DNA of 64,000 nt from Basidiobolus meristosporus CBS 931.73. Its lineage: Eukaryota; Basidiobolomycota; Basidiobolomycetes; Basidiobolales; Basidiobolaceae. Location: contig MCFE01000303.1 in NCBI GenBank assembly GCA_002104905.1, positions 35,328-99,327 on the forward strand. The letters are read 5' to 3'. The position numbers and the translations under genes were made by a program. The notes under the pieces were generated by a model, which saw only the letters and a program-made list of their open reading frames with translations, did not search any database and was not told the origin of the DNA. Below, piece after piece: positions 42,989 to 54,848 of the stretch. Position 1 is the first letter of the stretch; each line of letters starts with the position of its first letter.

Positions 42989-45334
42989 TCCTTGTTGCTG
43001 CTAGGCCAGGATTTGTTGCATAGCATTCTTCCATTCTTGATGTGTGGACATCTTGAGGGGGGCTTCTTCTTTCTTCAGGAGGGAGGTTTCTGGTTATTGT
43101 TGCTACCAATGTTACAAGTCTTGGTATAAGAGTTGTAGTGGAATAGGGAGTTTACCTAGTAATGTATTCACTAAAACTTGAACTGATATTTATCAAGATT
43201 CCAGCAGCTTCTTATATACATTTTGCCATATCAATTGCTGACTAATTGTTTTTAATAATGTAGGCTGTGGCTGATGACTCATTTGATTACATTATCATCT
43301 GCCAATAAGATCCTACTTAATATATTTACTTCTATCTGATAAGGCTTGGCTGACTCATTTGCTGACTAATGCTACTGATTCAACTAAAAACTAATCTAAC
43401 TCAAACATTCAAGTGGTAGATTTTAACAGTACTATATGGGTAAATCTTTCTTACTCTGAACAGATCTGGCTTATTGAGGCTGGCATGGATGATTATTACA
43501 GCATGTTATAGTTGATTCATATATACACTCAGATATAACTATTTTAGTAAGTAAAATCTGATTTAGGGATATTTTTCTTAAATATGAATGGAAATAAATG
43601 AGTAGTACATGCTAAACTGTATTAAAACTTACTCTATTGGTTGCCATCACTATACTAGAGTGATGTGTCTGTGGTGGATTTGTTTTAAAGTATCCTGAAG
43701 CTACAAGCCACCAATTGGCTCCTTTTCCAGTACACAAGCTACCTGATCTGCCATTAATTATCTTATTTTGTCTATGCTGCAAATAAGTCCCTGATATAAG
43801 TGATTGGACAAGGTGTCATAGCTAGCATACAACCAATTGGTTTTTGGCAATAAAAGTATAATGGCTGCAATGGTTTTACAGATGATGGATAAGTATGCAA
43901 GGTCTATATACATTGGTGTCCTGTCTCAAGTTTAAGACAACCTTGATATTACTTACATCAAGAATTTATTAATTGTTAGTGTACAGCGGTTTGATTGGGA
44001 TTGCAATGAAATGTGTTGTTTGGATCATGTCAAACAATAGTAATACAATGTGATTGTTTCATATTCTCCAAGTTTTTTCTTGCCAGAATTTCTACTGACC
44101 ATATGGTAGTGACTCACTTTGCACACATAAACTACTTTCTGTTTCACTTTAATCATGGCCACTTGTGTACTAATAGTCAACATCTTGCCTCCAAGTTAAG
44201 GAGTGCAGCACTGTAGCTTGGCTGTGCTGAGTTGCTCCAGAGGGTGTTACAGTACCACCCTGATGTGCCACATACTGGCACATTCCTTTATATGCCAAAG
44301 ACTCCAGTGGTGGAGGTACATCCAGTGGGTCTTTGTTGGTCAATTCTCCAGTAGGACCTTGCTGCTTTTGAGGTGTAACAGCACCAACAGGCACAATATG
44401 ACATACTGGCATAGCCCTAGGCTGATTTCAATGTGATGGGACATGTATATGCTGCTTGGCCAGCTCTGGCTTACTTGTGTCATATTGAGCAGTGTGGCAA
44501 GCTCTTGTACTCTAGCTCTGAACCATGCACATCAACCAAACACACTTTCACTTGGTGTATGGCACCATAGTCAAGGAAGCTGTTATATATTGAACCAACA
44601 TACTCTGGCACGTTGGATTGAAGGACATGGTAAGGAATCCAGTAAGATTTGCTGGCACAATCTGGATGCAGTTGCTCATGGTCTGTATTCTTCTTGAAGC
44701 CTACCTTCTGATTCATCAAGATATTTATTTGCCATTGTTAGACGCTTTAGATCTGCTGCCTTGAAGAGTTCATTATATTACTCTGACAAGCTACTTAGCT
44801 CTGATGATATATGACTAATAGCAATAGTTGTATGAGGCAAAAGCTTGTTCAAAATCTCCTTGACTCCCAGAGTGAAGGCACAATCAGATGCATCTAGTCT
44901 GTACTATGCAATTACTCACAAAATCATTTGCAGTCACCTTCTCCATTAAGTCTCCTCACTCTTAGCTCATTCTTAATTTCAAGACCGGAATATTTATTTA
45001 TGTTTTTAAATACATCTGCTGGCAACTTGATTTAGACTCTCCAAGGTATCCAGTTTTGCTAGATTAATGAGTGGTGGCAAATACCTGCATGAAGACTCAT
45101 CATAGACACATGGGCCTTACCAAAAGCATTTAGCTAATATGCTAAAGGATTTGAAATAGAGTCTTTCTGTAAAAACAAATTGTGTTAACCAGAGGATGGA
45201 TTGAGGGTGGGTGATACTAAAGATCATATAGTAGGCATAATGTGTCTTGTATTTTATTGGCACAAATCAGACCACATCAGTTGCAAATTTCCTACTTGAC
45301 CTGAGCCTTGCAGGTGATACATACTAAGTGTATG

Positions 45335-46165
45335 AGCGTACTGTGCATTAGTAAGTATCCTGACTATTTTACCTATTCTGCTGTTTTCTCATATATATGA
45401 CTTTCCTTTGTATTTACCTGCCAATATGCTGAATCTCTTCAGATATCCAAATGTGTGCTCTACCCTCACTCTGAAATGATAAAATATCTCATTTTAGAGC
45501 TTCTGCTTCCTGCTAAGCACCCCATTCCTTGGCTTCCTATAAGCTCTAATACATCCTAATCTCTGACAATCCTCTTCCATATAAGCTAAGTCTGCCATAC
45601 ATTTCTCCCCTCTACTGAATTCTGGATGATTCTCTACCCAGAGTGCTTTGTCATGCCTACTTCCAGCAAATGGCCCACTAAACCAGATGATGTTACCCTC
45701 AATGTCAGACAGTGCTTGAAACTTCACACAGTGTGCCTTGTACTTGCCAGAATAAAAGTGCCTCTACCCTCTAGAAGGTCTTTTGATCCTCACTGGGAAG
45801 GTATCCAAAATACTCTTCATATGGAACCTGTTGCTGAACACTCTGAGATATGGAAGTCCATTGGAGCTTCTGAACCTAGTATTCCAAGCTTGCTCTGAGT
45901 CATTCATACCCTCTGCAAGGTGGTTCTCCATTGCTGTCAGCTGAGAATGAAAGCTTCTAGGACTTTTGTTGCCATGGATGGTGCAATGAAACCTTGTAGG
46001 GCAATAGTTCTTGTAATAGCAGAGAAGCTTAACAAAGGATCTCCTTGAGTAGATTGGGGTAGATGGACCACAGTACTTGGTATAGATCTCCTTGAGTGTG
46101 TCAAAAGGAAATCCAGGGGTAGTGATGGGATTGATGAGAAAAGCCCATTCAGATGAGTAAGTCAT
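45335..46165 (-). pseudogene. H2 transposase (nonsense and frameshift)
   Basis: It begins MTYSSEWAFLINP at 46165, the same Met chosen for H1. A TAG (about 45,764-45,766) replaces the CAG found in H1 just before RHFYSGKY, a C-to-T change. A frame change near 45,490 breaks the EIFIHFRVRVEHTF region. The segment with SRHDKALW and MADLAYMEE is intact (45494-45727). The family and role are as for H1, but the protein is non-functional. Confidence 0.8.
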
Positions 46166-46576
46166 ATTAAAATTGAAAGGGATTGCGCTGAGATGATGTG
46201 AGTTGTTTTGGCACCATCAGCTTTATTTATCTGATTATCCATGCATTATGATTAAATCTCCATGAATTGCAATGTATCCCTTCATTATGTTGCAAAAATT
46301 ATCCTTAAACAATGACTGGGTATTTTTATTGATGTTTTACTCACAAGTCTATAAGCAAATAGGAAATCTGCAATTGATGTGATTGGATCTGTGTCAATGC
46401 AATCCAAGATGCATCATGCATAATATATGAAAAACTCAATAATCACATTAGTTTTCATATATATTTCATATAAGACCAGGTTGATGCCAATACACCACTG
46501 TATAAGAATCCAAATCCGTCACTATGGTCCCTATACCAAGTCTCAACTTATCTTTAGTCAATCCAGACAAAACCCA

Positions 46577-47769
46577 TCCCCCAGTTCACAAGCATGATCC
46601 GGACTGGAAAAGGCAGTGTTGGATATATTTGAGTTCCTGCCAAATGATTTTGGTATGGCCCAAGTGTCTATGATGAGCTTTCATACAGATACTTGGGCAC
46701 TATTCATTGATCTAGCAGAACTAGATAGCCCAGAGAGTCAACAGAGATGGAAGAGCCTGAGTAGAAAGCTTTGGCATGAGTTCTATATCAAGATGCCAGC
46801 CAATGTATATAAGAAGATATATAACAAGACAAGTATTGAAATCAAGAATGAGCTGAAAGTGAGAGGATTTGATGAGAAAGCCATGCAGGAACAATTTTGC
46901 ACACAGATGCACAGCACTGGCCAGACACACCTGTTTTTGCCTTGACTTTGGAAACCAAAGAGATTTTGAATGAGTTTTTGCCTCAAATGACTAAAATAGT
47001 ATGTGATATAATAGTAGAGTTATGTGGCTTCCAAGAGCAATATACACAGGACTCATCCAGGCAGCAGTTGCAAAGTATTAGACAGAGGATAAGTGAATAC
47101 CTTGAGGAATCAGAAGGTGGGCTTCAAGGGGAGGAATATAGACCGCAAACAACATTGTCTAGATTGTGCAAGCATGCCTTGCTGGATTCCTTTCCATCCC
47201 TTGCAACTTCAGCACGCCAGTGCACGTCAGTCCAAACTATACCACCACCCTTCACAAGAGTGCCCCACATTGACTCAATGCGTATTGGGTCAGTGCGCTT
47301 GCTTTAGAGCAAAACCACCAGAACCCACCAAACTGCTAAAAAAGACACAAGTCCATTGGAGCAGGCCAAGTTGTGTCAACAAGCGGCATCACATTGAACT
47401 CAGCCAAGGGCCATGCCAGTGCATCAAGTCACATCTGCACAAGCTATTACACCTGACCATCAGCAAGTTTCTTCTGGTGAACTGACGGATGATGACCCAC
47501 ATGAAGTGCCTCCACTACCAGAGCCTTTGGAGAGTAAAAGAACACGTCAGCGTGTAGCACTGCAGGCCGGCTCAGTTGCATCATCCGGAGCAATTCAGTG
47601 CGGCCAAGCTGCAGCATTGCACTCATCAAATAGGAGGCAAAATACTGACTACAAATACACAAGTAGCCAAGAGTATAGTCAACAGGAAAGCAATTTAGGT
47701 GTGCAAAGTGAAGTACTACCAAATGCTTCAGTAGTAATCCCTGTGAGAAAAGAGCTTAGGAGACAATGA
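46577..47769 (+). pseudogene. H2 copy of P2
   Basis: It matches P2 of H1 across its length without G1: ESQQRWKSLSRKLWHEFYI, KTSIEIKNELKVRGFDE, QDSSRQQLQSIRQRISEYLE and a C-terminus ending VRKELRRQ. Frame changes near 46,910 and a TAG near 47,308 break it, and the start codon is unclear. Most changes relative to H1 are conservative or C-to-T, so P2 was under protein-level constraint before decay (inference). Confidence 0.7.
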
Positions 47770-49013
47770 AGCATTTGCATTGAATTCCTATTATTTGTAA
47801 TGATCCAAACAACACATTTTTTTTGTGATCTGCATGGAGCCACCGCAAACCAGTGATCACTAAGTTTTTGATATAAGCAATATTAAGGCTGTCTCTCATC
47901 TGAGACAGGACCCCTATAAGTAAACACCATGCATATGTACATATCATCTGTGGCACCAGTGCAGCCATTTAATCTGGTTTGCACTCATACAACTGGTTGT
48001 GTGCTAGCTATGACACATTATCCAATCACTAGGTTCTGGGATTTACTTGCTTAATAGGCAAAATGGGATATTTGATGGGAAATCAGGTAGCTTGTGTATT
48101 GGTCAAAGAGCCAATTGGGGGCTGAAAGCTTCAGGATACTTTTGGACCAATTAACTGCTGAGATACCATCCAATTGGAGTGCTGGTAGCCAAAATGGTAA
48201 GTATTAGTGTAGTTTATAGTGTGATATGCATTTATTTCCATTTACATTAAAGAAATATTTCCAAATACCAGATTTTATCTACCATGATAGTGGTATCAAA
48301 TTGCGCACGTGATGCAAACATTACAAGTGGGTGCAATCATTTGTGCCAACCTCATTGTGTCAGATTATGCCATAGTGTGCAAGATTGTCCTACATTGTGC
48401 AAAATTGTCCAAGAGCAATCCTGCCTATTGGTAGCTACAATTTTGCTCCTGATTGTTCTTAGAGACCACAGATTGTGCTGTGCATAGTATGATGGAACAA
48501 GTTTAATGTGAAACCATCCAGAAGAACAAGTAAAGTATATGGATGAGAAGACATCATCCAGCGCATTAATGTGCCATCTTCCATCAATAAGCAAATTCTT
48601 GGAATAGATCTGGGCAATATTAAGCTGTTTTGTACTTTAATTTGCTCAACTTTGGCTTACTTTTGATAAGACCCTATGAGAAATAACGGAGATGATTGAA
48701 TCCATAGGCAGTTGCAAGATTACTGTTCCATGACTAAGCAGCATTGATGCTGTTGAGACACTATGCAAAGATTGTTTAGAACATGGCACCTCAGATTTCA
48801 GAAAAAGCTTGGTCAATATATATGTTACAATAAAATTTAAGTGGCCTTTTACAGGGTGTCCACCCATTCTCTCACTCAGTAATACTAAATACTCAATGAC
48901 CTCCCAAATTTGTGCACATTAATTGGCAATTGCTTCTTTTTCACCCTCCTTACTTCCTGACTCACACAATGCACTTATTTTCATGCACATCAGTTATCAA
49001 CGTTCCAGAATTC

Positions 49014-50074
49014 CACAGTAGGCATTGCAATAGTAGTTGAGCTATTAATGTTGTTGCTTTACTGTCAGTGTGATCCCTACTCTCACTACAATTGCAAATG
49101 TGAAGGTGGTGGTAGAATGTTTGCCTCTCTCTACAGCATACCCACCTCCCTCCCAGAGTGTAGATGAACTAACTGCACCTCCAACACTTGGAAAAGTAGC
49201 TCTTGTCTTACTGGTAATTTTTCTTGGCTATGATGGGACTCAGCCTGTTCTGGGCATAAGGCATTAATGGCAGAAACTGCAGCTCTTCACTTTTGCATGC
49301 CTGTTGCTGGCTTGGGTAGACTTTTAGCTTGGCTTATGGTATGCTGTCCTGGAGGCAATGGCATTCAAGACTTCTTACAGCCTCTTGAATATTATACCAC
49401 TCTTCATAATTACACTACATGGCCTTCTGGATGTTCACTGTCTTATAATTTTAAGGCTTGGGTATAAACAACACTATCTCTCCCTTCATTGCTCTGATAG
49501 GTTTCTCAGAGGGCTTTATCTTAAGGCACCGCTGTTGTCACTTAAAGACTGCATGATGCTCCTCTACTGTTACATTAGGAAGTGCCTAAGCTTGCAGCTG
49601 CAACACTCAATTACTTAAGTTATTTCTTTACAGCAATGATACTGCATTCTTGACTATGTATATTGAGTGTCCTACATGTATTATCTGCTCATTTCTGTTT
49701 CTATACTATTTCCTAACTTCTCTGGGCCATTGGATCTCCCTTATAAGCCACTGCACCTAGTTGCCTCATTAATGCTTTGGTATGAACTGACAAAATACTT
49801 GAACCAAAGAAACTATGCTTGCTACATTCACATCTGCCAAAGCATTTTGGTCAGCTTGCAGCTTCACAGAGGTTTTCAATTGCCTGCTTGACTGAGGGCC
49901 TAAGATGTCTGCATTATTACCTTCAGTGAGCACACTGCCCACATGGCCTTTTTTGGGGGTAGCCCCACTTGTTGCACTGAATATCAAAGCATGCTGATGT
50001 TCAACCATTCTGCTGCTATTGCTAGTGGGGTTGGGCTGGGAACCAGAAAACTTTGCTCTGTTTTCTGATGGCAC
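49014..50074 (-). pseudogene. ORF-B remnant, copy II
   Basis: It starts MPSENRAKFSGSQPNPTS at 50074, followed by FSATSGATPKKGHVGSV as in copy I. Internal deletions and stops remove most of the middle. The C-terminal block after the H1 site is missing. Confidence 0.6.
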
Positions 50075-50299
50075 ATATATGTTTGTAAGTCAAAGCATAA
50101 GGGAAATAGCGTCAGGTACACATATATATATACTATCTCAACTTATTCATTATGCTTACTAAAGTGGGTCATCACTTGATTTACATTCATATAGATGAAA
50201 TGTCACAAATACAAGACTCTCTTTAATTGTCATGAGTATTGACAAAATAGTGGTATAATAGCATTACATTCCAGAGTGTAAAATGTATTGCCCTATGGA

Positions 50300-51600
50300 G
50301 AAGACTACATTGATTTAATACCATAAGAGAAGACAAGAAAGACGTTGCAGCTATTGTAACAGCCTCTCAGCCATGAAGCACGCAGAGAGCATAGGAGGTA
50401 TTGCAAGAATGACAGCCAGTGTTTTGCCACATAAGTTCTATTTGACCATCTAGTAGTCACTACTGCACCAACAATATCTTGCTGGCAGCTTGATACTTTT
50501 ATAACAACACCCAGACATACTTGTCACCTTACTCAATCTGAGTCAGGTGAGTTTGTGATGCCTTTAGGCTCACCTTGGCCTTCTGAATATGGCATGCAGA
50601 GTGATAGCTATGAAGGAAAAGGCTCACTGAGCAATTGTGAGCTTATCACCCCTAACAATGGTACCCTGCATGAGCCTGGCAAATTCATCTTATGCAATAA
50701 GACAACACTAGTGAAAAAGTGCCAAGAAAACATTATGGAGCTAAGTGAGCCCATTAAACAGTTTACTGGTGAATGATGTAATGTTGTGGCTAGAGAGGTG
50801 GTGTGGTTCCACCAATGTCAATAATGGGGGCTTTGAGGATTAATTACTACTTCTTGCCAAAATAATCCTGGGGTGATTCTTGCCATGAACATAATATAAA
50901 TGAAAAGCTGTCATGTAGCTGGCATTATATGTCCCAGAGACCATCATGATACCAGCATATGTCAGCAGTTGCATGGCAATCACATTGAATATGCCACCAT
51001 TGCAAGTTGTTGAAATAGTCAGGAATCAACCACCACAGAGGGAAAACATTTTTCTTGTTGTAGTTATATTGCAGAAATACCTGGTCTAAAGTAGCTCATG
51101 CAGTCTGACAAATTTTGTGAGACTATACATTACTGCACTCAGCATCAATCAAGCACAAATATTTCTGATATATTTGATGCCAAACATTACAGACAAATAA
51201 GATTCAAGGGCTGCTCTGAAGGAATGTATAACCATGCTTTTGCCTTGGCACTTGATGGATTATCATTAATCAAATACTGTGCCAACAAATGCCTCTGGCC
51301 TCTTATTCTTGTCAACCTGAAACAGCCACCTATCCCACATCATCAGAGCAGAAATCTGATGGTAGTCTCACTGTTATTTGAGCCAAAATCACTATCCAGC
51401 CTGAATAGCTACCTAAATTCATTGCTGAATGAACTTTGTATGCTTTCCAGCAGGATTATACCTAGTGTCTGTCATATTAGAACACATTATTTTTTGTGTT
51501 GGAGATATTCTTACCCTCAGCAAGATAGCCTGCTTTGCTGATTGCAATGGATGGTTTAACTATTGAACGTGTGAGATGCCAGGATTTACTCAGTAACTGA
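50300..51600 (+). pseudogene. tnp2 remnant, copy II
   Basis: Pieces parallel to copy I: the Cys/His finger region near 50,345-50,420, LGSPWPSEYGMQSDSYE at 50,564, and the tnp2 core (CLWPLILVNLKQPP; FEPKSLSSLNSYLNSLLNE) within 51098-51541. Many stops. The start codon position reads ATGGAG, but frames change within 60 bp. Confidence 0.6.
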
Positions 51601-51636
51601 CCAAATTATTACTATCCAAACACCATCACTGAAAGC

Positions 51637-51964
51637 ATCAAATGTAGGTGCAAAAGCTCTCCATTGGGAGCAATGCATTTGCTGGCCTCAGCGGAGGATA
51701 CTGCATTTGCTACATTCTCATATGTCTGAGCATAAGAGTCAGCTTGTGGCTCTGCAGAGGTTCTCAATTGCCCACTTGACTGAGACACTGAGGAGTCTGT
51801 ATTATTACCTTCAGTGGGCACACTTTTAACATGGCCTTTTTTGGATGTAGCCACACTTGTTGCACTGAACATCAAAGTAAGCTACTTTCCCACCATTCTT
51901 CTGCTGCCATCAGCAGTGGGGTTTAGTTGAGAACCAGACAACTTTGCTTTAATTTTTGGAGGCA
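51637..51964 (-). pseudogene. ORF-B N-terminal fragment, copy III
   Basis: The start corresponds to the ATGCCTCCAAAAATTAAAGC stretch at 51964. The frame with FSATSVATSKKGHVKSVPT and QSSGQLRTSAEPQADSYAQ parallels copy I. It is truncated at the junction with copy II. Confidence 0.6.
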
Positions 51965-52187
51965 TATATATGGAAGTGAGTCAAATCAGTGGGTAAATGG
52001 TGTTACATATTCATCTGTATCTGGTGCCACAACTGTATTTATAATGCTTACTATGGTGGGTCATCATTGAGTCTTACATTGATGTAGGTGCAATATCTCC
52101 AATATAAGACTGTCTCAAACTCACATGAGTAGTGATAAAAAAGTGATATAATAGTGTTGTGTTGTCAAGTGTCAAGCTGTTTGCCCC

Positions 52188-53400
52188 ATGGACAAGACTG
52201 CTTTAATTCAATGCCATAAGACAAGAGAAAAAAGACCATGTGGCTATTATGATAAGCCTCGCAGCCATGAAGCACACAGACAACATGGGATGCATTGCAA
52301 GGATCATAGCCAGTGTTTTGCCACACAAGTCATATTTGACCATTCATCAGTCACTATTTGCCACTACCACATTGTTGGCCACTTGAGATTTCCACAATGG
52401 CACCTGGCCACACTTGTCACCTTGTGCAACTGAGTCATATGAGCTTGCAACACCTTTAAGCTCACCTCAGCCTTGTGAATATGGCATGCAGAATGATAGC
52501 TCTGAAGAAGAAGGCTCATGGATGGACTGTGAGCCAATCTCTCCTGACTGCAGTAGGAAATAATGCAAAGGATACTTTATGGAGCCAAGTGAGCCCAGTA
52601 ATCCATCTACTTGGGCATGATGTGGTATGGAGGCTACAGAAGTGACATATATCTACTAATATCCATAATGGGGGCTTTGAGAATTTACCTTTACTTCTAG
52701 CCAAAATTTGCAGGGTTACAACTCACCATGCACATGACACATATGAGCAACTGTCATGCAGCTGGCAACATATGACACAGAGACTGTGCTGATACCAGCA
52801 TGTGTTAACTGTTGCATGGCACTCACATCAGAAAATGCCACCATTGCAAGGTGTCCAACATGCCAGGAATACTCTACCATTGGAAGAAATTATTGTTCAT
52901 GCTCCAGATATATTCCGGCAATACCCTGTCTAAAGAAGCTAATGCTGTCAAACAAATACTGTGAGGCTTTAGAGTGCCACACTATGTATTGATCAGGCAT
53001 AAACATTTGCAATATAATTGATGGCTAACATTACAAAATACTAAGAAGCAAGTGCTACTTTGAAGGTATGTACAAGCATGCCTTTGCCCTTTAAAATACT
53101 GAAGAAATTTGAAATAACTCGCCAGATGTTGCAGAGTATCTGCTACACAAGGTATTGCTCATGGGTTTTAATCAATGTTCATATGCATATGCAACAATAT
53201 AAACTCAAGAACTGGATACACTGCATATATATTTACTCAAGTGGCCTTCTGAGGTCATTTCTGCCATGAGTTAATGGGAATCATTGGGAGTCATATGTTG
53301 ACATTGTGGAATATTTATCTGGATGCAGATCACCAATACTTAATTGGTGTATTTATAGCTTTTATGCTCAAAGTTTGAGATGGGATATGAGCTGCTACAC
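52188..53400 (+). pseudogene. tnp2 remnant, copy III
   Basis: It starts MDKTALIQCHKTREKRPCGY with the finger region (SHEAHRQHGMHCK), then VLIPACVNCCMALTSENATI and CPTCQE as in copy I. The core PLILIN block is deleted: sequence jumps near 53,095 from the YKHAFAL position to the distal part (VLINVHMHMQQYKLKNW). Non-functional. Confidence 0.65.
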
Positions 53401-54443
53401 TATAAGCATAAAGCTGAATGTGTAGATCTCTGCCACTATTGTATCCATTCTATACTCCATCTTAATTGGTTTGTTGTGTGGGGGAGATAGGGAGACAAGT
53501 GAAGTTTTAGGTAATACTATATCCCAATCTCATCAACAACTCTACCTTCAAATCTGACATGGATGTAATGAGTGGAACATGGAGGACAGCCAGGAAGAGT
53601 TGGAAAATACTGAGGACAGATGTGTATATGAAGACACCTATGCCTATGGTATTAAGATGCCAAGCAGTCCCAATGCATGAATAATGAGCCAAGCAATGCA
53701 AAGTTGGGATGGGTGCAACAATCCACTAACTTTTATTAGGAATGCTCTACCAAGATATGCTGTATATCTCTTGGTCACAAGCCAATTTCTACACCATTCA
53801 ATACAGAACTCACACAAGCAAGAGCCAGAGCACACCTATAAGGGGGATTAGAATCCAGCAGGGAAAAGGAATATATTGGCTCAATACCAGATATTTCTTG
53901 AGGTACTCATGGTAAAGGTGGCAGCAGCCTAGTATATGTTTGTAACCTGAATATGATGCCACCAATGCAAGGTATATGGCAACTTTGCAAGTGTACTCTA
54001 AAAGTTGTAAAGTGGAGGTGATGGAAATGCATCAATTGCAGCAGGCCTGCACATATGTGGAGGTTAGTAAGCAGGAGGCCATAGTTATTTTGATTTAAAC
54101 TACATGGGGAATATGCATGGTAGTAGTGGTTAAACAAATAATGAGGGGTGATTCTATAGTTGTAATATGAATAGCACCAAGGGAGGTAGAAAAAGAAACC
54201 AGCAATTGGTAAATTAGTATGGTAGCAATATACCCTATAAAAAATTATTGAGATGATCCCATCAAAAGCTTGTCACAAAGTTAAAGTCCCCTGACTAAGA
54301 GGTACTGATCCTGTCAGGACCGTTGAAAAATAATTGCACCCCAGATTTCACAAAAAACTTAGTCAAAATTTTTCATCACAACAATGTATTTGTGGCTTTT
54401 GGTTGGTTCCCTGCTGATTTGCTCACTTTCTGATCCTGGATAC
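53401..54443. other. CACTA 3' flank sequence (copies III and V)
   Basis: 53,401-54,240 parallels the sequence after tnp2 in copy I (25,330-26,160), without the LTR fragment. From 54,240 to 54,443 it parallels 8,800-9,035, the flank beyond the ORF-B stop, and is cut by Copia A. No gene is recognised. Confidence 0.5.
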
Positions 54444-54812
54444 TGTTGAAACATTGGACTATTTGGTATCATTCAGCAGCTAAAAATTTACTTAACAATT
54501 CTAGGCTAGTCTTAGTTGCTGTAGGACTCATTTACTGCCATTACTTTTCCACTTTCTCCAGATATATAATCTTATGATTATTCCCCTATAGTCAGGATCA
54601 AATTAGCACTATTACCAAATATTATGTACTAACCCTGAAACTGTTTCAGAATGCTCCTGAATATTGAGAAACCCTCCCTACTTAGTGTTGCAGCTGTATT
54701 ACTTCTACAATGGTATAAATACTGAGCTTCCTTATGAATAAACCACAGTTCAACTATTATCACTATTTCTTGATAAGTTCCTTATATCCAAATCACTTCT
54801 TAAATTGCAACA
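54444..54812 (+). repeat. 5' LTR of Copia A
   Basis: TGTTGAAACATTGG to TTGCAACA, 369 bp. It is followed directly by GGTTATGAGCCCC. Confidence 0.88.
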
Positions 54813-54848
54813 GGTTATGAGCCCCAATTGCCTTAATCTATTCTCAAG

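Larger units (their letters stand above)
38837..43428 (-). mobile_element. Ty3/Gypsy element G3 (old, decayed)
   Basis: LTRs at 38837-39205 (369 bp) and 43110-43428 (319 bp, with internal deletion of about 50 bp) enclose minus-strand gag and pol. Next to the inner edge of the right LTR the minus strand reads TTGGTAGCAACAATAACC, a candidate primer-binding site (TGG start). No target duplication is visible (flanks GCAGG and GTACT), so the flanks have changed since insertion. Confidence 0.8.
38810..45325 (-). mobile_element. PIF/Harbinger-like copy H4, inverted, with Gypsy G3 inside
   Basis: The terminal repeat AGACTTGTTCCATT begins at 38810. After 27 bp it is interrupted by G3 (38837-43428) and resumes to about 45,325. 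It holds the right non-coding end and a degraded P2 on minus (C-terminal 44170-44412, middle 44480-44719, N-terminal to about 45,120), then intergenic sequence matching 10,700-10,800 inverted. There is no transposase. It abuts H2 head to head. Confidence 0.65.
45326..48504. mobile_element. PIF/Harbinger-like copy H2, left end missing
   Basis: It parallels H1 from about 9,690 to its right end without the G1 insertion. It holds a broken transposase (minus), a broken P2 (plus) and the right terminal repeat GGAACAAGTTT ending at 48504. The left terminal repeat is absent because the sequence joins H4 near 45,325. It serves as the empty-site reference for G1 and for the solo LTR in P2. Confidence 0.75.
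48505..51636. mobile_element. CACTA-like copy II remnant
   Basis: It contains 3' flank sequence parallel to 8,900-9,110 (48,590-48,970), a truncated ORF-B on minus (about 49,014-50,074) and tnp2 on plus (about 50,300-51,600). It is joined directly to copy III at about 51,610-51,640 inside tnp2. Confidence 0.55.
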
